The translations under genes were made by a program, and so were the position numbers. Under the pieces are notes generated by a model. It worked only from the letters and a program-made list of their open reading frames with translations, did not search any database and was not told where the DNA came from. Shown here piece by piece: positions 51,859-61,362 of a DNA stretch of 64,000 bases (within the stretch, counting starts at the first letter, position 1; every line of letters begins with the position of its first letter). This stretch comes from Aedes albopictus (taxonomy: Eukaryota > Arthropoda > Insecta > Diptera > Culicidae). The DNA lies in assembly GCF_035046485.1 (NCBI RefSeq), contig NC_085137.1, forward strand, positions 42,401,155 to 42,465,154. The letters are read 5' to 3'.

Positions 51859-54520
51859 TTGAGGAGGTACGTCCTGAGCTTCTGTTTACCAAGGAGGTGC
51901 GGCTCAACTGGCATCCAGCGGCTGAGTATGAAATGCTGCTCCACCGGAAGATATATACAAGGTGCAGCCCCACCACGGTGGATAGATCCTATTCTACATC
52001 ATGCACGATTTCGTGTTGGCTGGGTACGAGGTGAACACGCTCCTCGCCACCGTGGAGTTGGTTTCCTGCTCAGCGCTCACGCCCACGCTGCGATCATAAA
52101 GTGGAAACCTATTAATGAGAGGATAATTGTAGCCAGATTCAGAACACGGGTTCGAAAGCTTACCATGATCCAATGTTACGCGCCAACTGATGCTGCCAAT
52201 TTGCAAGACAAAGAGAACTTCTACAGTCAACTGAATGCTATCGTGTACAAGATTTCAAAAGGTAATATCAAGATCCTCATGGGCGGCTGACCAGTTGAAA
52301 CGCTTGTTCGAACGCTTTGAAAACCATTTTCAAGTGACGGCCACGCCACCAACACCTCAGCATGATCCGCCAAGAGTTCGACGCGTTTCCCGTATCAACA
52401 CCGAAGCTCCATCAATGCAGGAGATAGAACCAGCCATCCGTAGCATGAAATCGAACAGGGCCCCAGGGGTCGTTCGCATATCAGCTGAGATGCTCAAAGC
52501 TGACGCCGTAGTATCCGCACAACTACTGCATCAATTATTCTGTAACATATGGAAAACCGCGACATTTCCGGCCGACTGGATGCAAGGCGTCTGCGTAAAG
52601 GTACCCAAAAAGGCTGACCTGAATGTATGCATAATTGGCGGGGCATCATGTTACTGTGTATCGTTCTCAAAGTCCTCTGCAAAGTGATTCTTAACCGTAT
52701 ACAGGAGAAGATTGATGCAACTCTCCGACGGCAACAAGCAGGATTCCATGCCGGACGATCATGTGTGAACCATATTGTCATGCCCCGTATCATCCTGGAG
52801 CAAATCAATGAATCCCAAGAGTCTTTCTACCTGTTGTTCATTGATTATGAAAAAGCTTTCGACCGTCTCGATCACGAAAACATGTGGGAAGCCCTCAGGC
52901 GCAAGGGTCTCCCTGAGAAAATCATTGGCCTTATTGAAGCACAGTACAGGGCGTTTTCGTGCAGAGTACTGCACAACGGTGTCTTGTCCGATCCCATCCG
53001 GGTCGTTGCTGGAGTGAGGCAAGTATCTATTCTATCTCCACTACTGTTCCTCATCGTAATCGACGAGATCCTGGTAGGTGCCAATGATCATGAATCAAAT
53101 CGTAGGTTGTTATGCAGCCCATTAGCATGGAACACCGAATTGGCTTCGAACTGTCTGATGACGTTGCTCTCCTAGCTCAACGGAGCGCTCTGATATGCAG
53201 AGTAAACTCGATGATCATGCCGTTCGCTCCTCAACGGCAGGTCTCACCATCAACGTCAACAAGACCAAATCGTTGGATGCAAACACGGTCAACCCTTTCA
53301 GCTTCACGGTAGCTGGGCAAGCAGTGCAGAATGTTGAAAGCTTCCAATGTGCAAAACGGCGGCCGATGGTTGCACTCAAGGATCGGTATATTCGTCTCAC
53401 TCCATTCATATTCACTCCTCTTTGCTGAAGCGAATCGAGAAAGATGCAGCAAACGGATTGTCGTGATCAAACACGCAACCCCATCATCAGTGGGAAGCGA
53501 AGCGCAAGCTGCTTGACATGGATATTCATTGCCGATCGTCGCAGTTTGGATCGCAAGCGAATGAATGAATGGCGAATGGTGACGAATGCTGGTGAGCGAT
53601 CGAAGCGGCTATAATCATAACTAGAAGAGAAGTTCTGCATGTCATACATACATTTTTAGTTTATTGTTGTTGAAATGCTAGATTAGCAAAGAAAATAATA
53701 TTTTTTTTTGAAAATTTCAAAAATTCGTATGCGCATATCACTCACGAATCGCATCACCGCTCGATCGCTTGCGATGCGAATGTGGACAAATGTTTAAATT
53801 CCAAGTGTAGCTCCCCACCGTTCGTCGGAGTTTGCTGTCGTCGCTGACAAGCAAACACACAAACTAAAGCGACAACCGTTCGCTGCTGACTGTATTCGAA
53901 TGTGGAAGAAGATGAAAAGCAGAAATCAGGAACCCTGGTTGCAATCGACATAGGTGCACGGATCAAGAAGGTGAAGGCAGGCTTTGTGGGTTTGAGAGAT
54001 GTATGGAAAATAATCAGATTAGGTGACGTACGAAAATCCGAATTTTCAACTCGAACGTGGAATCTGTGATGCTGTACGCCAGTGAAACCTGGTGTGTATC
54101 AGCGGAGAACTCTCAACGACTGCAGATCTTCATCAATAGATGGCTGCGGTATATAATTCATGCATGGTGGCCTCAGAATTGGATTTCCAACGTGGAGCTC
54201 CATCGTCGATGTCATCAAAAGTCAAAAGCGATAGCAATTCGGGAGCAAAAGTGGAGGTGGGTCGGCCCTACTCTACGCAGGGGCGGAAACGAAATCTGCA
54301 AACAAGCATTAGATTGGAGCCCGACAGGACATCGCAGCAGAGGCAGACTCAGAGGGCCATGGTGGCGTAGACTCAACTATGAAATCAAACAAGTTGACTG
54401 AAATTTGACCTGGCCACAGGTCAAGGCGATGGCTGGCAATCGTCCAGGATGGAGATCTTTCAATTTGGCCCTCTTCACCACCATTGGTGCTCAGGGCTGA
54501 AAGTAAAGTAAGTAAGTATG
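51859..54520 (+). pseudogene. Degenerate non-LTR retrotransposon (LINE)
   Basis: Blocks occur in LINE order. An endonuclease portion lies near 51990-52285 (RKLTMIQCYAPTDAAN). After a deletion come APGVVRISAEMLKADAV (about 52459) and, in another frame, NWRGIMLLCIVLKVLCKVIL and QQAGFHAGRSCVNHIV (52627 onward), LLFIDYEKAFDRLDHENMW (the reverse-transcriptase block with Asp) and GVRQVSILSPLLFLIVIDEI (GVRQ.S block, about 53014). The C-terminal region resumes near 53944 and includes LYASETWCVSAENSQRLQ and WRWVGPTLRRGGNEICKQAL. The 3' end is a short AGTA tandem (about 54503-54518). Frameshifts and a foreign insertion make it inactive. WRGI-type motifs suggest an RTE- or I-like clade, not the R1-type at 40 kb. 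Confidence 0.9.
53517..53940. mobile_element. Insertion within the LINE, class unknown
   Basis: Between two LINE blocks lie about 420 bp with weak inverted symmetry: GATCGCAAGCGAATGAATG and CGCTCGATCGCTTGCGATGC at opposite sides. No clear target duplication was found. The reverse transcriptase is already frameshifted elsewhere, so this need not be the inactivating event. Confidence 0.5.
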
Positions 54521-54632
54521 GCTTAATGTGATCCCAAATGATTAAAGAAAATTAGTTCATGTTATGATCAATCATAAATTATTCTTTATTATAAATATTA
54601 CCATTCTTGAGTGGAACTCTAAGCAATCAATC

Positions 54633-55385
54633 CTATAATGTTCCCGGAGCCGGAATCAAATTCAACGACTGCTGCGAAACGGTGTGCCCTGGAAGTGGGC
54701 CCTCATGAACGGCGCCCCGGTTAGCGGACCTAAATCGCACTTCTGGCTGTCCATCAACTAGCACCGCAGGAACGCTAGCGACCACAGCTGCTGCGGGAGC
54801 AGCAACCACGGTGGCAGCGGAGACGACTGGAGCACCAAAGACTGTCGTTGGAGCTGCAACTACGGCTGCAGGAGCGGCCACAACTGTTGGTGGAACGGCA
54901 AAGATTGGGGGAGGAGGAACGTAAACCGTCTGCGGAAGAATGGTTTGAACGGTCGGAACTACGGATGCCACAACAGGAACAGCTGCAGCAACGGGTACAG
55001 GGGAGTCCCCGTCTTCTGCAGTAACGATCACTACGGCCATCAGGAGGGATGCAATGATACTCTGAAAGTTTTGCGAATTGTTTGATATTACAATGAATCA
55101 AAATAGCGAAGCTTTGATATATTGTTCTCCCATCGATGCAGTACTTGTACTACTAAGTAACTGTGTTGATCTTACATCTTAAATCGATGACTCAATTGTT
55201 CTTTTACTGAGTTTCGGCTAAAGGTGAGACAATCCAAAGCCAATGAGTAGTCCCACTTTTAACGGGAAATTGACTAAGAAAGCAAAAGACTTTCATTTCG
55301 ATTTCTGAGTAAGATCAACTCAATGACTGAGCAGAACACTTTCGAGAGTAATAAATCTTGATTTAATCAATCAGCATACCTTCAT
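54633..55385 (-). CDS. Secreted Ala/Val-rich cuticle-like protein D3 (diverged member)
   Basis: Exon 1 is 55380-55385 (ATG AAG), the intron is 55062-55379 (318 bp, GT..CAG), and exon 2 is 55061-54633, for 144 residues. The signal peptide reads MKSIIASLLMAVVIVTAEDG. The middle is a low-complexity Ala/Val/Pro run (PPPPIFAVPPTVVAAPAAVV) without the HTT.VQQN blocks of its neighbours. The module at 110-144 (VRFRSANRGAVHEGPLPGHT, VSQQSLN, PAPGTL) is preserved. A minus-strand AATAAA lies at 54585-54590. It sits between the LINE remnant and D4 and is the oldest-looking member of the cluster. Overlapping Cys-rich ORFs in another frame are shadows. Confidence 0.88.
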
Positions 55386-55470
55386 GACTGTTGAGTTTTT
55401 TTTTGCCGATGTGCTTGTTGCTGCTTGGGATGACAACAAAATGTGATCGTTATTACTATTGTCATTCAGC

Positions 55471-55477
55471 ATTTATA
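55471..55477 (-). promoter_or_regulatory. TATA box of D3
   Basis: TATAAAT on the minus strand, 86 bases upstream of the ATG. The ACATCAGT initiator of the sister genes is not seen here. Confidence 0.7.
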
Positions 55478-56059
55478 CAAATCCCAACCAAAATATTCGA
55501 ACTTAGAGCGATGAACTCCAATTTGGAACTAGTATTGCCGCCCTAGCACACTATCTTGTGTGTGAGCTTCACATAAAGGGAGTAATGGTCAGCTCTCTGC
55601 GGGCATCGTTCGTAACTTGTACTGCCTATGGCAGCTTACGAGATTATCAGTGGTGGGTTATAGGCCATACAGTGTTTGATTCTCTCATGCGGCGTTTTAT
55701 TATTTGAGAATAGCTCGTACCAATGTTAATTTCATTATTTTTTATTTCCACAACAATATGTACACAAATTATGAAACATGAAAACTCATGTGCATGATAG
55801 AGTCAAAAATTGGATGTGAAAGTACTATCACTTCTCCCGTATGTTGCCTATTAGCCACTCAAATCCTCTTAAACAAAAAGTAGTTTCCAGTGAAACGTTT
55901 CAAAACATTTCAAGAAAATACTGTGAAGACATTTCTGGTACAATAACGGGGACTAATTTTAGCAACAAATACCGAAGAAAGGATATTAACCAGTAATTTC
56001 TGGAGAGTTAGAGGATTGCAGTAAAAGCAGTAAAATGAACTTTTGGAATTATTGTTTCA
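55478..56059. other. Intergenic stretch, nothing recognised
   Basis: Between D3's promoter and D4's 3' end. No ORF or repeat end is supported. Confidence 0.4.
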
Positions 56060-56159
56060 TTTAATAATAAATTTATCAACTCTCTTGGATCTACACAGTT
56101 TTGCAATGTCTGGCTTACAAACGTCAATGTCGTTTATGTGGTCAGGTACCTCAATCGCT

Positions 56160-56728
56160 TCAAACGGTTCCCGCAGCTGGTTCCAGATTAAGCGATTGCT
56201 GCGAAACGGTATGTCCAGCGAGAGGAGCATCATGCACGGCTCCACGGTTGGCGGCGACATACCGGGCTTCCTTCTGGGCAACGACGGCCACGGCTGGCTG
56301 AGCAACGACGGTGGCAACTGGGGCGGCCACATGGGTGGCTTCAACGACTTCCGAATCGACAGAGTTGTAGGCCACAACCGAGGGAGCAGCATAGGCCACT
56401 GGAGCAACGTAACGTGGGACAACGCTCGACTGGACGACGGTGGTGTGAGGTGCGGTGTAGGTAACAGGGGCGCCAGCGTAAGCGACTGGAGCAGCGGCAT
56501 AGGAGGTCACTGGAACCGTGGAGATATACCGAGGGGCCACGTTCTGCTGGACAACCGTGGTGTGGGCTGCAGAGTAAGCCAATGGGCCAGAGTAGGGCAC
56601 GAGATTTCCTTCAGCAACAACGGCCAGGGCCATCATGACTACAGCTGCGATGCACTGTTTGGAAAATAAAAAGAATTGAGTTAGGAACCTATTTTACTAA
56701 AAACGGTTTTGGGAAGTATTACCTTCAT
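56160..56728 (-). CDS. Secreted Ala/Val-rich cuticle-like protein D4 (GHTVSQQSLN module)
   Basis: Exon 1 is 56723-56728, the intron is 56655-56722 (68 bp), and exon 2 is 56654-56160, for 166 residues. It is near-identical to D1 and D5 through the signal peptide, the HTTVVQ blocks (here HTTVVQSSVVPRY replaces QQN in the second block) and the C-terminal module at 132-166. The alternative poly(A) signal ATTAAA lies on the minus strand at 56060-56065, about 100 bases past the stop. It is divergently paired with D5 (680 bp between start codons). The 208-codon antisense ORF is a shadow. Confidence 0.9.
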
Positions 56729-56827
56729 GATTGTTGATTTCTGAGGGTTTAAGTCGCTGAAGGACGAGTAAAATGGTTACAATTCGGAGCACTGATGTGT
56801 TCTGATGACTGATCATCCAGACTCGTC

Positions 56828-56834
56828 TTTTATA
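56828..56834 (-). promoter_or_regulatory. TATA box of D4
   Basis: TATAAAA on the minus strand, followed by CATCAGAACACATCAGTGCT, the duplicated ACATCA/initiator segment of this gene set. Confidence 0.75.
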
Positions 56835-57305
56835 TTAAGGAGCTTGAACGGCAATGCATCAAGCCGGGAACTATATTTTGATCGGACATTTTTAGATTTC
56901 GAGCATAGTTGTCGTCGTAAAGAAACATAGTTATTCTATTATCGTATAATCCTCAAAAAATAAAATTGATAAATTTGAGGAATCTGTTGTAACTGGCTAA
57001 ACTCGTTTTGGCAAGTTAATGCAACTCTGTCGTTCGTAAGCCCATGAGAAAAAAAAATGCCAAATATCAACAACTTCCACTCGGCGTCTATACGTGATAC
57101 GAAAGCACAAAGTAGAACAGGCGATAACTACTCGTATCCACCCGACACGCTATACTCAATCACTTTTTTTTTGCTCCTATCCCATCACGTCAATGGATTT
57201 GTAATCAATTATAACACCGAATTCTTTTTCGAGAACTAGTTCTTTGCATCGTATGGGCATTATGTTTTGCTTTGACTGATTGTTGGCAAACAGAAAATTG
57301 ATTTC

Positions 57306-57312
57306 TATAAAA
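57306..57312 (+). promoter_or_regulatory. TATA box of D5
   Basis: TATAAAA, followed by GACATCAAAACACATCAGTA at about 57332-57351. The upstream 57095-57300 region aligns with D1's promoter. Confidence 0.78.
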
Positions 57313-57408
57313 AGGTGGCCAGATCTAAGAAGACATCAAAACACATCAGTACTTCAAACTGAAGCTATCTTTTCGCCTCTCAGCGACTCCATAAGGAAAT
57401 CAACAATC

Positions 57409-59639
57409 ATGAAGGTAACATTTTCCGATGGCTTTGCAGCAGGGCCGGATTTAAGGGGGGGCCAGGGGGGCCATGGCCCCGGGCCCCCACATTTTAAGGG
57501 CCCCCACAAAATCTAACTTCAAATGGGAAGCGAAAAAAAAGTGCTAGAAACATCATGATTTTATTTTTATCACAAGCACTTCTACTCTCAAGATATGTGT
57601 ATGAAATATTGTGCTTCAAATAAGAAAGAAGCAGATATCTGCCTTCTTATAAAATTTCAAACTTCTTCTGAAAGTTTTTAAGATGTTTATGGTTCGGAAT
57701 GATCATCTGAATTCTAGATGAAATCTTGAGCTCTATGGAATAGACAGTCGAAAAGTTTCTGCTGAAAATTCGTGTAATTTTCTGTCGAAAATTATTGGTA
57801 TTGCTGGCTGCACCCCAAATTGGACTGACACAATAGTGTGCACACATCTTCAAAGTGTGATTGCAGCGCAGGGCCACGTCGGATTGAGGACTTCGGTGCA
57901 CTTATTCCTTGTAAATGGAGGAATAAGTGCACCGAAGACGTCGAGACGATCCGAGCCAAATGTGCACTTCTGTCACACTTTTCAGGCGTACCAAAAAAAA
58001 GTGTGATAGTCCAATTTGGGATGTAGTCTGCAATATTGCTTTTAAACATTTCCTACATAGTTCTTTGAATATTTACAAGTATTTCTATCAGAATAAAGAC
58101 ACATTTTCAGAGTTTTAGAGTTTGATTCCGCTTACCAAACTTATAAATTATTCAAATCGATTCCTAGAATTAGTACTAGCAAGAATTTTTGGCGGATTTT
58201 TTTTTTTGCAAAGATCTGGTCCGATTTTCTTTAATATGATTAAATTCATGACGAATTTTTCTTCTTGGCTTGAATGTGTAATTTAAGGCGAACTCTTAAC
58301 AAGTCCATAGGTTCCTTATGAAAATTGCAGTAGATATTTGGGGAGAAATTCTTGAAAGATCCTGAAAAAATTAAAGTTTTCGTCCGCCAAAGATTATTAC
58401 GAAATTTTACTTATAATTTTATTCAAAATAAAACAGAAATTCCACCAGGAACTCATTTTGGATTTCGGGTGAAATTTCTTCAGCAGCTTTTAGTAGAATT
58501 TCCGCTTAAAATACCACTATGGATTTTTTGCCTCTTGAAGTTTCACAAAGAGTTCTTAACAATTATTTTGCGCGTTCCCCAAAAACTCATCTCGAAGTCG
58601 CGTTAGAATTGCTTATGCTTAAGTTCCACAAAAAAAGAAACCTGGTAATTGATTAGCAACTCTATAGATTTCATCAATGATTCCGCAAGAAATTCTATTT
58701 AGAGCTTATGCAATTACGGCCCTAAAGATAGTGCTATAATTTTTTTTTGAAATTTATCGAAAATGTCTCCTATAAAATCTATTTATAAATTTCTTAAAGG
58801 ACTTTCTCATGAATCGACTTGATCAATGGAATCTAATGCTATGAACACTCTCGGATAAAGCGATATTTACTTGATAAAATTTGTTTTACTAACGTCTTCA
58901 GACTAAATTTTCATATCTGGATCTCTGTTATGCTTAGATTGCCTTTTTTCTAGTTACTCTAATTAAGCTAGATAATTTTCTCCGATAACGAAGAATTTTT
59001 CCAATTTTCTGGAATTTTCTACAATGAAAAAAAAATATGTTGGGGGCCCCCACAACACTGTGGCCCCGGGCCCCCACATTTGTAAATCCGGCACTGCTTT
59101 GCAGTAATGTTTATTCTAACTTCTGATTCTCATCTTCCAAACAGTGCATCGCAGCTGTAGTCATGATGGCCCTGGCCGTTGTTGCTGAAGGAGGTGTCGT
59201 TTCCTACTCGGTTCCATTGGCCTATTCCGCACCTCACACCACCGTTGTCCAGCAGAACGTGGCCCCTCGATACATCTCCACGGTTCCAGTGACTTCCTAT
59301 GCCGCTGCTCCAGTCACCTACGCTGCCGCCCCCGTGACCTACACCGCTCCTCACACCACGTTCGTCCAGCAGAACGTTGTCCCACGATACGTTGCTCCAG
59401 TGGCCTACGCTGCTCCCTCAGTGGTGGCTTACAACTCTGTCGATTCGGAAGTCGTTGAAGCAACCCATGTGGCCGCCCCAGTTGCCACCGTTGTAGCTCA
59501 GCCAGCCGTCGCCGTCGTTACCCAGAAGGAAGCCCGGTATGTCGCTGCCAACCGTGGAGCTGTGCATGATGCCCCTCTTGCTGGACACACCGTTTCGCAG
59601 CAATCACTCAATCTGGAACCAGCTGCGGGAACCGTTTGA
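57409..59639 (+). CDS. Secreted Ala/Val-rich cuticle-like protein D5, intron enlarged by a transposon
   Basis: Exon 1 is 57409-57414 (ATG AAG), the intron is 57415-59144 (1730 bp), and exon 2 is 59145-59639, for 166 residues. The signal peptide, both HTT.VQQN blocks and the C-terminal module (132-166) match D1 almost exactly. Removing the inserted element (57440-59096) and one target copy leaves a 65-bp intron, close to the 68 bp of its sisters, so the splice sites are original. AATAAA lies at 59725-59730. The exons are intact, so the gene is probably functional if the long intron is spliced. It is divergently paired with D4 and shares its promoter region with D1. Confidence 0.87.
57440..59096. 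mobile_element. hAT non-autonomous element in the D5 intron, 1657 bp
   Basis: The left end CAGGGCCGGATTTAAGGGGG and the inverted right end CAGTGCCGGATTTACAAATG share 13 of the first 14 bases. Both ends carry G/C-run segments (GGCCCCGGGCCCCCAC). The perfect 8-bp duplication CTTTGCAG lies at 57432-57439 and 59097-59104. The AT-rich interior has no transposase, so it needed an autonomous partner. A nested inverted-repeat unit occupies 57813-58020. Confidence 0.92.
57813..58020. repeat. Nested inverted repeat inside the D5 hAT element
   Basis: CCCCAAATTGGACTGACACA at 57813 is mirrored by TGTGATAGTCCAATTTGGG ending at 58020. At the centre CTTCGGTGCACTTATTCC and GGAATAAGTGCACCGAAG form a perfect 18-bp stem with an 11-base loop. 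AAGTGTG/CACACTT words also pair. It could be a MITE inserted into the larger element. Confidence 0.75.
59145..59639 (+). other. Second coding exon of D5
   Basis: Listed separately because the inserted intron hides the gene. The exon starts TGCATCGCAGCTGTAGTC after ..CCAAACAG, the same acceptor context as D1 and D4 (TTCCAAACAG). Confidence 0.88.
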
Positions 59640-59876
59640 AGTGTTTGAATTTTGGCTTTGAATAACCTGCTTCGTATCCTAGTCTTGTACAAATTGAATA
59701 ATATGGAAATAACGAAAAACTGTGAATAAAATGTGCTATCTTGTTCAAACGGATATTACTTGATTTTTGACCTTACATTGTTTCAATGTTTCAACTAAAT
59801 ACCACTAAATACTGTTGCACATCACCTTGATACAGCTTACGCAACTGAAATGCGCGAATATTTGATAAGGCTGTAC

Positions 59877-60149
59877 TACACTCAAACCTCCATTTAGGTC
59901 GAATCCATTTTGGTAAAATCTATTTAGGGGCTGTCCATAAACCACGTGGTCATGAGGGGGCGGGGGGGGGGGGGGTCGACCAATGAGCATTAAGTATGGA
60001 CGAAAAAAAAATTTGTATGGACTGATGACCACGCGGGGGGGGGGGGGGGGGGGTTGAGAAGTCCCAAAAAAATGACCACGTGGTTTATGGACAACCCCTT
60101 AGGTCCCTCCATTTAGGTAACGTTACCTAAATGAAATCTGATTGTGTTC
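59877..60149. mobile_element. MITE with CTCCATTTAGGT ends, interrupted by another MITE
   Basis: The left part CACTCAAACCTCCATTTAGG and the right part CCTCCATTTAGGTAACGTTACCTAAATG carry the same motif in both orientations. The family matches 2521-2622. It is split by 59934-60101, giving a clear order of insertion. Confidence 0.55.
59934..60101. mobile_element. GTCCATAAACCACGTGG MITE nested in the previous element
   Basis: GGGGCTGTCCATAAACCACG at the left end and the inverted right end GGGGTTGTCCATAAACCACG match at 19 of 20, both continuing into TGGTCAT. TTA flanks both sides and may be a 3-bp duplication (PIF/Harbinger-like). Two long G runs lie inside and may be misjudged in length by sequencing. 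Confidence 0.75.
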
Positions 60150-60193
60150 AGAGCAGTTGGAGTGTTTAAGATTAGCGATAAGGCTGGTTTAAC

Positions 60194-61151
60194 CTTCACG
60201 TACCCGAGCCCCGACAACTCATTTTCAAAATGCTGACATTTCGTCAATTTTCATCCGATTTTTTTGAAGTCGCCCTCAATCGATCATAAATTGGTGCAAG
60301 TTTATTATACTTTTTTTTCCTCCCCTGATGGGGAAATTAAGCCACTGCGTCCAATATGCCGGGCTTCCTTATTATATTTAAGTGGCCATGTAATATCCGG
60401 AACCATTCCGGAGATATTCCGAATTGTATTGTGGTCAGGGGGTGGGAGAGGGGTTCTGATTTGCCAAATGGCTTAAAGTGGTTATTTCATGTGTTATTGT
60501 GCGTGAGAGGGCCCCGCGGAACCTGTTCCAGGTGTTCCGGAGCGGCCACAACAGTTGATACATATTACAGTCATTTTTTCTGCCCCATTCTCTCGACACC
60601 ATAAAGATTGATACGTCGCACGGCATGTTTTGGTTGCAAACCAGAAATGTCCCCGAGGGCACACGCGTGGAACCTGTGCTAGATGTTCCGGGGTGGCCAT
60701 ATTAGTTGATACAGACTTCAGTCTATCGTTTCTGACTCAGTCATTCGAGATCATGAAGATTAATATGTTGCACGGCATGTTTAGGTTGAAAATCAGAAGT
60801 GTCCCCAATGAGGCCCCGCGGAACCTGTCACGGGGATCCGGCTGGGCCAACTAATTCAAATCTGGTTATCGCAGTTGTGTTTCACTGTTTGCAACAAAAA
60901 TTTCGCTGAAAACCGATGATTTAAACACAATAACATACGAAAAATAATCACTTTCAGCCATTTTGGCAACCCCCTGACCCCAGCAAAATCTGGAATATCC
61001 CCGGAATGGTTCCAGATATTGCATGGCCACTTGAGTATAATATACTAGCACTAATTTATGATCGATTGAGGGTGACTTCAAAAAATCGGATGAAAATTGA
61101 CGAAATGCCAGCATTTTGAAAATTAGTTGTCGGGTGTCGGGTACATGAAGG
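60194..61151. mobile_element. TTAA-flanked (piggyBac-like) element with internal tandem repeats
   Basis: The left end CCTTCACGTACCCGAGCCCC and the inverted right end CCTTCATGTACCCGACACCC begin long imperfect arms (over 120 bp well matched, about 290 bp in weaker form). TTAA flanks both sides (60190-60193 and 61152-61155), the target site of piggyBac-type transposons. Between the arms are three roughly 150-bp tandem units. No transposase, so non-autonomous. Confidence 0.78.
60513..60860 (+). repeat. Three tandem ~150-bp units inside the TTAA element
   Basis: GGAACCTGT occurs at about 60520, 60670 and 60820. In the first two it is followed by AGGTGTTCCGGAGCGGCC or AGATGTTCCGGGGTGGCC, GTTGATACA, then CACGGCATGTTT.GGTTG and CAGAA.TGTCCCC. 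The third unit is cut short. Confidence 0.75.
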
Positions 61152-61155
61152 TTAA

Positions 61156-61362
61156 GAGAATTAAGTTGCAAGTAAAATTAAGGGAAGTTCGGGGCGTGCT
61201 CAAGGAGAACAATGAGGGGGGATGGGGTTAGTTTGGGACGGTTTCGTAAGAACTTCCTGGAGCATAAAGTCATCGAATTTACATGCACAACTTGTGTGCC
61301 GAAATGATTGAATAAAAGCCATGCTAACACAGCCTCATGCAACTTTGTGCTGACAAGTGGTA
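61156..61362. other. Spacer between two transposons
   Basis: No feature recognised. Confidence 0.4.

Noticed and set aside
56043..56669. 208-codon plus-strand ORF opposite D4
   Set aside because: Same antisense shadow effect. No start context or domain of its own.
59954..60055. Poly-G runs as a biological regulatory signal
   Set aside because: They lie inside a MITE and such runs are often wrong in length; no independent evidence of function.
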